From Deltaproteobacteria bacterium (lineage in GTDB: Bacteria > Desulfobacterota > Desulfobaccia > Desulfobaccales > 0-14-0-80-60-11): 6,470 nt of DNA. Below, piece after piece: positions 1-5,271 of the stretch. Made by a program: the position numbers and the translations under genes. The DNA is taken from positions 1 through 6,470 of the forward strand of contig JAFDHU010000123.1 of NCBI GenBank assembly GCA_019308625.1. Direction: 5' to 3'. The notes beneath the pieces were generated by a model. That model was not told the origin of the DNA, did no database searches, and saw only the letters and a list, made by a program, of their open reading frames with translations. Every line of letters starts with the position of its first letter. The first letter of the stretch is position 1.

Positions 1-483
1 TTGGGGGCGGTCCGGAGCCCCGACCAAATACTGCAGCAGCGCCAAACCCCTCTCCCCCCGGGCCCGGAAGATGAGCTGCCGCTGGGATTCGCCCACCACG
101 GTGAATTGCACCTCCAGACAGTCCCGGGGTAGGAGGTTTTTCAGGCGCTCGGCCCACTCCACGGCCACCACGTGGGGACCGTAGAGGTATTCTTCCACAT
201 CGGGAAGGAGCTCCGGCGGCAGGTCTTCCAGGCGGTAAAGGTCCAGATGAATCAGGGTCAGGCGGCCGGGGTATTCGCGGGCCAGGATGAAGCTGGGGCT
301 GGCCACCGGCGTCTCTGGTGGCACTCCCAGGCCCTGGGCCAGACCCCGGACGAATTCAGTTTTGCCGCTGCCCAGCTCGCCGGTGAGGGCCAGGACATCG
401 CCCGGATGCAGCCCGGGTCCCAGGCGGGCGGCCAGTTCCCGGGTCTCCTCCGGGCTGTGGGTGGTAAAGGTTAATTCCTTCAC
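1..483 (-). CDS. tsaE: TsaE, tRNA t6A-synthesis ATPase (3' end possibly beyond window)
   Basis: TsaE (YjeE) is the cytoplasmic P-loop ATPase that works with TsaB and TsaD to make threonylcarbamoyladenosine at A37 of ANN-decoding tRNAs. Reading the minus strand from a GTG at 483 gives 161 codons with no stop before the window edge. The family is usually about 150-160 residues, so little or nothing more than the tail should be missing. Visible motifs are the Walker A loop GELGSGKT (residues 35-42), the switch-like SPSF (62-65), HLDLYRL (79-85) and VEWAER (108-113), all hallmarks of the family. The GTG start overlaps the stop of the upstream CBS gene as GTGA, which suggests translational coupling. 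A GGAG abuts the start too closely to be a good Shine-Dalgarno, so coupling probably matters. The start is inferred from the overlap and from the normal N-terminus (KELTFTTHSPEET). Identification is firm; only the C-terminus is uncertain. Confidence 0.93.
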   Translation of the reverse strand, partial: MKELTFTTHSPEETRELAARLGPGLHPGDVLALTGELGSGKTEFVRGLAQGLGVPPETPVASPSFILAREYPGRLTLIHLDLYRLEDLPPELLPDVEEYLYGPHVVAVEWAERLKNLLPRDCLEVQFTVVGESQRQLIFRARGERGLALLQYLVGAPDRPQ

Positions 484-941
484 TCCGCTGGCTGCCGGGC
501 CAGGGCCCGGATCAGGTCCATCTTGCCCACGATACCCACCAGCTTGCCTCCCTCCAGCACCGGCAGGGTGTGCACCTTGCGCCGGTCCATGAGGACGGCG
601 ATGTCCTTGACCGGCATATCCGGTGGTATGGTGAGCGGGTTGGGGGTCATGACCTGGCGCACCGTGTCCCCCAGCATCTTTTCCAGACGGCGCTTGAAAT
701 GCGAGGGGGTTTCCAGAAACAGGTGCAGGTCCAGGATATTGAGGGCCGGGGGAAGCTCCAGGTCCCGGCTGCGTTGTATCAGGTCGCTTTGGGTCACCAC
801 GCCCACCAAGCGGCCGTTCTCCTCCACCACCGGGACGCCGCTGATGCGGTGGGTTTCCAGCAGCCGGGCCAAGTCCTCCACAGAGGCCTCGGGAGAAACG
901 GTGATGACCTCCCGGGTCATGATCTCACGCGCTTGTAACAT
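480..941 (-). CDS. Tandem CBS-domain protein
   Basis: This 153-residue soluble protein consists almost entirely of a CBS pair (Bateman module). CBS1 spans about residues 7-58, with MTREVITVSPEAS at its start and GVVTQSDL at its end. CBS2 spans about 96-148, from VMTPNPLTIPPD to GIVGKMDL. A charged linker of about 35 residues separates them (LELPPALNILDLHLF and onward). CBS pairs generally bind adenine nucleotides such as AMP, ATP or SAM and act as energy sensors, but no partner enzyme domain is fused here and the ligand cannot be told from sequence. The start at 941 has a good ribosome site (GAGGAAGG, about 3 bases before ATG). It lies 25 bases inside the end of nnr, and its stop overlaps the tsaE start, so the three genes look co-transcribed. 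A role in sensing nucleotide state beside an ATP-dependent repair enzyme is only inference. Confidence 0.9.
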   Translation of the reverse strand: MLQAREIMTREVITVSPEASVEDLARLLETHRISGVPVVEENGRLVGVVTQSDLIQRSRDLELPPALNILDLHLFLETPSHFKRRLEKMLGDTVRQVMTPNPLTIPPDMPVKDIAVLMDRRKVHTLPVLEGGKLVGIVGKMDLIRALARQPAE

Positions 942-2472
942 ATGCCTTCCTCAGTCTGAGGGAACCGGCCGGCGGCAAATTCAGCCAGCAGCTCCGGGAA
1001 AATGGTCATCAGATCACCGGCGATAAGACAGGGGATACCGGTGTGCTCCACCAGAAAGTCGGCGGCCAGGCCGTGAAGATAGACTCCCAGGCGGGCCGCG
1101 TCCCAAGGCGGGAGGCCCTGGGCCAGATAGCCGCCGATAAGACCGGTGAGCACATCTCCGGTGCCGCCCGAGGCCAAGGCCGGGTTGCCATAAATGCCGT
1201 ATCGGGCCGCCACCTCCCGGGCCACCTCCAGGCGCCGGGCCTGGATGTCGGCGGTGGTGGTCCCAAGGAAACGGGCCATCTCCCCGGGGTGGGGGGTGAT
1301 GAGGCGGGGGCCGGCGGCTTCCTTGAGGCAGTCCGGGTCCCGGCCCAGGCAGTTGACCCCGTCGGCATCAATCACCAGGGGCTGGGGCAGGCGGCGCACC
1401 AGATGACAAACCAGTTCCTGGGTTTCCGGATGGGTGCCGAGGCCTGGGTTTCCGGATGGGTGCCGAGGCCCGGCCCCAAGGCCAGGGCGGTCTTGCCGGC
1501 CAGGAATTCGGTGAGAGGCTCCAGGGCCTTAACCCCCACAGCCCTTGCTCCCGGCGCCTCCGGCACAGGCAGGGTCATGGCCTCGGTGAGTTTCTCCTCC
1601 AGAACGTCGTTCAGACTCATCGGACAGGCCACGGTCACCAGCCCGGCGCCGGTGCGCAGGGCCCCCTCGGCGGTAAGGGTGGCAGCCCCGGTTTTGCCCT
1701 CCGAACCGGCTAGCACCACCAGATGTCCAAAGGTGCCCTTGTGGCTGGCAAAAGGACGGGGCGGCAGCAGTTCCCGCAGCTCCCCGGCTTCGGCCAGCTC
1801 CAGTTGGAGTTCCCGGGTCAGGGCCGGCGGAATGCTGATGTCCACCAGCCACAGGCGTCCCACATGTTCCCGGCCCGGCGGCAGAATCTGACCCAGCTTG
1901 GGGAGGCCGTAAGTGACGGTGACCTGGGCTTGGACCGCGGTGCCCAGAGGTTCGCCGGTGTCCGCGCTCAGGCCCGAAGGAATGTCCACCGCCAGAACCG
2001 GCGGACGCAGGCGGTTGAGGCGGTCGATGAGGGCGGCCATAAGCCCCCGCACCGGGGAGTTCAGGCCGGTGCCCAAGAGGGCGTCCACGACGAGCTCGGC
2101 CCGGCTCAGGTAATGCAACGCGGGGCTAAGGGCCTCCTCGGTGAGGACCTCCTTAACCTCCACCCCCAGGTGGTCCAGGATGTCCAGGTTGACCCTGGCA
2201 TCCCCCCGCACCTGCTCTTTGCGGGCCAGAAGGAATACGGTGACCGGCAACCCCTCATTGGCCAGATACCGGGCCACCACGAAGCCATCCCCGCCGTTGT
2301 TGCCCCGGCCTGCCGCCACAGCCACCGGTCCCCCGAGATTGGGAAACTCCCGGCGCAGAATCTGATAGGTGGTGCGGCCGGCGTTTTCCATCAGGACCAA
2401 GGAGGGCACCCCCACCTCCTCAATGGTCCGGCGGTCCAGCTCCCGCATCTCCTGAGCGGTGACCAGCTTCAT
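917..2472 (-). pseudogene. nnr: Bifunctional NAD(P)H-hydrate epimerase/dehydratase, frameshifted by a 26-bp tandem duplication
   Basis: Nnr repairs hydrated NADH and NADPH. The N-terminal YjeF domain epimerises R- and S-NAD(P)HX; the C-terminal ribokinase-like domain dehydrates S-NAD(P)HX with ADP or ATP. The epimerase half is intact, with NNGGDG (58-63), VDALLGTGLNSPVRG (129-143) and VDIPSG (162-167). The dehydratase begins near residue 240 (ASHKGTFGHLVVLAGSEG). After GPGLGTHPETQ (residue 343) an exact 26-base repeat at 1417-1468 shifts the frame, giving about 25 foreign residues and a stop near 1372. Removing one copy joins ETQ directly to ELVCHLVRRLPQPLVIDADG and continues to the stop at 917, giving 509 residues with ITPHPGEM and GGTGDVLTG present. 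A second lesion is the apparent loss of the conserved LKG..T strand before GNPALASGG. I chose ATG 2472 over 2487 because MKLVTAQEMRELD is the usual family start and AGG sits just upstream. The epimerase could still be made; dehydratase activity is doubtful. Assembly error remains possible. Confidence 0.88.
1417..1468. repeat. 26-bp perfect tandem duplication inside nnr
   Basis: Two identical 26-base units lie head to tail at 1417-1442 and 1443-1468; the next two bases (CC) also match the unit start. Each unit begins CCTGGGTTTCCGG and ends GTGCCGAGG. Because 26 is not a multiple of three, the duplication breaks the nnr frame, and deleting one copy restores a normal family sequence. This is the pattern expected of replication slippage, or of a mis-assembled overlap. 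Confidence 0.97.
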
Positions 2473-2549
2473 GGGACCTCGCCTCATCTAGGGATTTTGC
2501 CTGCTAAAGATAGCATATTCCGTGTACGGAGGCCAGATGGAACCCAATG

Positions 2550-2572
2550 AAAAAGGCGGCCTGCAGGCCGCC
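2550..2572 (-). terminator. Intrinsic terminator after the outer-membrane protein gene
   Basis: An 18-base perfect palindrome at 2555-2572 (GGCGGCCTGCAGGCCGCC) folds into a 7-bp GC stem with a TGCA loop. On the minus strand it is followed at once by TTTTTC (2554-2549). It lies about 100 bases after the OMP stop and about 80 bases before the nnr start, both read on the minus strand. It should therefore separate the OMP transcript from the nnr-CBS-tsaE transcript, so nnr needs a promoter in 2473-2549. I see only a weak -10-like TATGCT/TATCTT there, with no convincing -35. Confidence 0.8.
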
Positions 2573-2591
2573 GGGAAAGGTCTCTTTGTTG

Positions 2592-2640
2592 TGCCTGTGC
2601 CAGTGCAGGCCCGCCGTTCCGGCGGGCCAAGGCACCGGCA
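2592..2640. repeat. Long GC-rich inverted repeat (stem-loop) in the OMP 3' region
   Basis: The inner arms GGCCCGCC (2608-2615) and GGCGGGCC (2621-2628) pair perfectly over 8 bp around the loop GTTCC. The outer arms TGCCTGTGCC (2592-2601) and GGCACCGGCA (2631-2640) pair 9 of 10, with a bulge of 6 bases on one side and 2 on the other. No T-run follows on either strand, so it is not a standard terminator. It may stabilise the 3' end of the OMP mRNA or be a REP-like element; only one copy is present here. Confidence 0.7.
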
Positions 2641-2669
2641 GGACTGAGGCCGTGCCGGAAGGCAGGGAC

Positions 2670-3539
2670 TTAGAGGAAGTGGAAGGCCACCCCCACTACA
2701 ATTTTGTGGTTGGTGAAGTCAAAGATGGCCGTGCCCCGGCCTTCCCGACCCAACCCCAGGGAATACAGGCGCTGGTCCTCCAGCTCCACTTCCCATTGCT
2801 GGCTGAATTTGTATTCCACGAAAGCGGAGAGGTTCCGGAAAATCATATAGCGCAAGCCAGCCTCCACATCCAGGGAGAAGTTCTTGGCAGCGTCGTTCCA
2901 GGAGTAGATGATCACAAAGCCCGGGCCGATGCCCACATAGGGCTGCAGGCGGCCGAAAGGCACCTCTTTGTCCTTCAGAAAACCGTAGCGGGCCATGAAA
3001 TGAAAAGCCATGGACCAGATGTACAATCTGGCGGCAGCGACGCTGCCGCGGTTGTTGGCCGGTCACCCGAAGGAGCGGCTTAATCGCACTGCGGCCTTAC
3101 GGATGTCGCTACGGTTGAAGCTGGATTCCAGCTCCACCCCGAAAAAGGGCAGGCTATGGAAAAAATATCCCAGCTTGAGGCCCCCCACCACTCCCGGGGC
3201 AAACTTGATGGTGGAGGCGGTCAGCGGCCCGGAAGTGAAACCAGGAAATCTGACACTGTCAAAATGCCAGTCATCGCTGTGCACAAAAGAGGCCCCCATG
3301 TAGGCCCCCACATAGAACCCGCCGGGACCCTTGGGACTCCAGTCCACCTTGTCCTGATTGGCCGGCCGGTTCTTCCAGGCCAGATAGGAAAAGGCCAGAA
3401 AGGAGGTGACTCCCAGGGTGGTCCAGGCCGCCGCTGCTCCGGCATCCGCGGCGCTGCCCGCCCGGGCCGGCCGCGGCGAAGCCACGGCCAGAGAGAAGAT
3501 AACTATCACCAAAAGCAGTTTGGTCAAAATCCTTAGCAT
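2670..3539 (-). pseudogene. Outer-membrane beta-barrel protein interrupted by an in-frame TGA
   Basis: The product starts with a signal peptide (MLRILTKLLLVIVIFSLAVA, with likely cleavage after PRPARA near residue 27). It continues as alternating barrel-like strands: GPGGFYVGAYMGASFV, GGLKLGYFFHSLPFFGVELESSFN, then after the stop LYIWSMAFHFMARYG, GRLQPYVGIGPGFVIIY, SLDVEAGLRYMIF and SAFVEYKFS. It ends VVGVAFHFL, close to the aromatic C-terminal signature of barrels. Codon 159 (3065-3063) is TGA, but the same frame stays open on both sides and the two halves together make one normal barrel of about 289 residues, so no frameshift is needed. A CGA-to-TGA or GGA-to-TGA change would explain it. 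The start at 3539 fits the signal peptide, has a GGGGGGA ribosome site and lies about 55 bases below a strong promoter; the longer ATG at 3602 overlaps the -10 box. The specific substrate or function is unknown. Recoding of the TGA is possible but unlikely. Confidence 0.8.
3031..3049 (-). other. Stem-loop just downstream of the in-frame TGA
   Basis: GCGGCAGC (3031-3038) and GCTGCCGC (3042-3049) are perfect complements separated by three bases. On the coding (minus) strand the 8-bp stem begins 13 bases after the TGA, with the loop GTC at bases 22-24. The position loosely resembles a bacterial SECIS hairpin, but no further SECIS feature is evident. It may simply reflect GC-rich coding for GSVAAA. 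Confidence 0.6.
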
Positions 3540-3600
3540 AAATCCCCCCCGAAACCTGAGATAGCCCACCAAGTCATAAAATTGAAAGATACGCTGGGCC

Positions 3601-3630
3601 ATTGTAAAGAGAGCCCTTTTGGACTGTCAA
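3601..3630 (-). promoter_or_regulatory. Sigma-70 promoter for the outer-membrane protein gene
   Basis: The minus strand shows a consensus -35 TTGACA (3630-3625), an 18-base spacer and TACAAT as -10 (3606-3601, 5 of 6 matches). Transcription would begin near 3594, leaving a leader of about 55 bases before ATG 3539. It is the strongest promoter match I see in the window. The position also argues against translation from ATG 3602, which overlaps the -10 box. Confidence 0.78.
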
Positions 3631-3791
3631 GGGAAAAGCTCCGGTCCCGGCTGGGAATGTCCCGCCCGCCGTACTTTTTTGATGACAGCCCAGAGTGTGG
3701 TCATTCCAGGCCAAAGGAGGAATTTGATTTTAGTCAAGGCAGGTTTGAGAGCAAGAGCGCAAAATGATGGAAAAGCCCGGGCGAGGGCATA

Positions 3792-3820
3792 TTGACGCAC
3801 CGGAAACCGGCTGATAAATT
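3792..3820 (+). promoter_or_regulatory. Probable promoter of the hisH-hisF-sigma operon
   Basis: TTGACG (3792-3797, 5 of 6 matches to -35) is followed after exactly 17 bases by TAAATT (3815-3820, 4 of 6 matches to -10). The start site would be near 3827, about 30 bases before the hisH ATG. The spacer contains the small inverted repeat CCGG-AAA-CCGG (3800-3810), which could be an operator or chance. No his leader peptide or attenuator is visible downstream. Confidence 0.5.
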
Positions 3821-3856
3821 AAGGTGTCCTAAAGAATTTTTGGTCTTTTCCCGCCG

Positions 3857-4477
3857 ATGGTGGTTATCATAGATTATCAGGCCGGCAACCTCACCAGTGT
3901 GGAACGAGCTTTGGAAGCCCTGGGGGTGGAGGCCCAAGTGACAGCGGAGCCGGAAGTGGTGGCCCGAGCCTCCCGGATAGTGTTTCCCGGGGTGGGGGCG
4001 GCCGGCCGGGCCATGCATATCCTGCGGGAGAGCCGTCTGGACCGGGCCCTGCTCCAAGCCTTTGAGAAGGGCGTCCCCATCCTGGGCATCTGCCTGGGGG
4101 CCCAGGTCATCCTGGAGCACAGCGAAGAAAATCAGGCCCGGTGCCTGGGGCTGCTGCCCGGCACCACCCGGGCCCTGCCCTTAAAGCCCGGATTGAAGAT
4201 TCCCCATATGGGCTGGAACCAGGTGCACTTTGTACGGGAACACCCCGTATTCCGGGGCCTGCCGCCGGGGGTGGAATATTATTTCGTGCACAGCTACTAC
4301 CCTCATCCGGCCGCGGCTGACCTGGTTATCGGGGTGACCGAGCATGGCGTCACCTTTCCCAGTGTGGTGGGCCGAAAAAACCTGGTAGCCACCCAGTTCC
4401 ATCCGGAGAAAAGCGGCCGCTTCGGCCTGAAGATCCTGGAGAATTTCCTGGCCTGGGACGGCGAGTATGCTGAGTAA
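3857..4477 (+). CDS. hisH: Imidazole glycerol phosphate synthase, glutamine amidotransferase subunit HisH
   Basis: HisH hydrolyses glutamine and channels ammonia to HisF, which uses it on PRFAR to make imidazole glycerol phosphate and AICAR in histidine synthesis. The 206-residue protein is a complete class I glutamine amidotransferase of usual length. The nucleophile is Cys79 in GICLGAQ; His182 and Glu184 in QFHPEKSG complete the triad. VFPGVGA (42-48) supplies the oxyanion-hole glycine region, and PHMGWNQV (116-123) and YFVHSYY (142-148) are typical HisH motifs. The start at 3857 gives the standard N-terminus MVVIIDYQAGNLTSVE, but the bases before it are pyrimidine-rich with no Shine-Dalgarno, which is unusual for a first gene. 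The end overlaps hisF by 11 bases, as expected for subunits made in equal amount. A HisH paralogue serving a sugar-amidation pathway is possible in principle, but nothing nearby supports it. Confidence 0.95.
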   Translation: MVVIIDYQAGNLTSVERALEALGVEAQVTAEPEVVARASRIVFPGVGAAGRAMHILRESRLDRALLQAFEKGVPILGICLGAQVILEHSEENQARCLGLLPGTTRALPLKPGLKIPHMGWNQVHFVREHPVFRGLPPGVEYYFVHSYYPHPAAADLVIGVTEHGVTFPSVVGRKNLVATQFHPEKSGRFGLKILENFLAWDGEYAE

Positions 4478-5246
4478 GCGGATCATCCCCTGCCTGGACG
4501 TCAGGGACGGGCGCACCACCAAGGGTATAAAATTTTTGAACAACGTGGACGTGGGCGACCCCGTGGAGATGGCCCGGGCCTACTACGAAGCCGGCGCCGA
4601 TGAACTGGTGTTTTACGACATCACTGCGTCCAGCGACCGGCGCAACATCATGATTGACGTGGTGCGCCGGACCGCGGCCGAAATTTTCATCCCTTTTTCG
4701 GTAGGGGGCGGCATCCGGACACTGGAGGACATGCGGGAGGTGCTCCTGGCCGGGGCAGAAAAAGTCAGCGTCAACACCGCGGCGGTTCTGGACCCCAGCC
4801 TCATCGCCCAGGGGGCCAGGGCCTTTGGCAGCCAGTGCATCGTGCTGGGCATGGATGTGAAAAAGGTGGAGCCAACCCCTGCCATCCCCTCGGGCTATGA
4901 GATCGTCATCCACGGCGGCCGCACCCCTATGGGGATTGACGCCCTGTGGTGGGCCCAGGAAGCCGTGCGGCTGGGAGCCGGGGAAATCTGCCTCAACTCC
5001 ATTGATGCCGACGGCACCCAGGCGGGATATGAAATCACCCTTACCCGTATGATCGCGGAGGCCGTGCCTATTCCGGTCATCGCCTCCGGCGGCGCCGGCA
5101 AGCCTGAACATCTGCGACAAGTGCTCACTGAAGGCCACGCGGATGCGGCCCTCATCGCCTCTATGGTCCATTACGGCACCTATACCATTAAAGCCATCAA
5201 AGATTATCTCCACCAGCACGGCATTTCAGTCCGCCTTTACTGGTAA
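4467..5246 (+). CDS. hisF: Imidazole glycerol phosphate synthase, cyclase subunit HisF
   Basis: HisF is the (beta/alpha)8-barrel cyclase that combines HisH-derived ammonia with PRFAR to give imidazole glycerol phosphate plus AICAR. The 259-residue protein has usual length and both catalytic aspartates: Asp11 in RIIPCLDV and Asp130 in VLGMDVKK. Phosphate-binding and barrel motifs are present: SVGGGIRT (78-85), SVNTAAV (101-107), NSIDADGT and VIASGGAG. It carries variant stretches such as GRTTKGIKFLNNVDVGDP, NIMIDVV, PSGYEIVIHGGR and ALIASMVHYGTYTI, which I recall from sulfate-reducing Desulfobacterota HisF rather than from enteric or Thermotoga forms. ATG 4467 lies inside the end of hisH and is preceded by GGCGAG, so translation is probably coupled. 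No other his genes are in the window; hisA is not adjacent. Confidence 0.96.
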   Translation: MLSKRIIPCLDVRDGRTTKGIKFLNNVDVGDPVEMARAYYEAGADELVFYDITASSDRRNIMIDVVRRTAAEIFIPFSVGGGIRTLEDMREVLLAGAEKVSVNTAAVLDPSLIAQGARAFGSQCIVLGMDVKKVEPTPAIPSGYEIVIHGGRTPMGIDALWWAQEAVRLGAGEICLNSIDADGTQAGYEITLTRMIAEAVPIPVIASGGAGKPEHLRQVLTEGHADAALIASMVHYGTYTIKAIKDYLHQHGISVRLYW

Positions 5247-5271
5247 GCCGGACCCACAAGCGGAGAAGCTT

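Larger units (their letters stand above)
3540..3856. other. Divergent intergenic region between the OMP gene and hisH
   Basis: These 317 bases are visibly more AT-rich than the genes on either side. They hold the OMP promoter and leader on the minus strand (3540-3630) and the proposed hisH promoter on the plus strand (3792-3820). In the middle stretch (3631-3790) I see no credible gene. It does have a strong plus-strand ribosome-site-like AAAGGAGG at 3713-3720 leading only to a 23-codon basic reading frame from TTG 3724 to TGA 3795. No riboswitch, tRNA or histidine-rich leader peptide is apparent. Confidence 0.6.

Noticed and set aside
172..592. Plus-strand reading frames of about 100 codons opposite tsaE
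   Set aside because: They lie antisense to tsaE, whose motifs are unmistakable, and show no recognisable domain; GC-rich genes commonly give such open shadows.
1043..2550. Long plus-strand frames (over 270 codons) opposite nnr
   Set aside because: They mirror the codon pattern of nnr, are low-complexity in Gly, Arg, Pro and Ala, and have no domain resemblance or ribosome site.
2719..3066. Alternative minus-strand frame starting just after the OMP stop, as if a frameshift product
   Set aside because: Its sequence is Arg- and Gly-rich with no barrel strands; the original frame on both sides of the TGA is the one matching the family.
2547..3083. Plus-strand frame of 178 codons opposite the OMP gene
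   Set aside because: It begins inside the OMP terminator palindrome and runs antisense to clear barrel strands; no motifs.
3540..3602. OMP start at ATG 3602
   Set aside because: It overlaps the -10 box of the OMP promoter and would bury the signal peptide behind 21 unrelated residues.
3763..3813. Sixteen-codon plus-strand frame MMEKPGRGHIDAPETG
   Set aside because: It has no ribosome site, spans the proposed hisH promoter and has no His or regulatory codon run.
5143..5271. Upstream extension of the sigma factor to an ATG at 5143
   Set aside because: The extra 43 residues overlap hisF out of frame and look like shadow sequence; ATG 5272 has a proper GGAG ribosome site.
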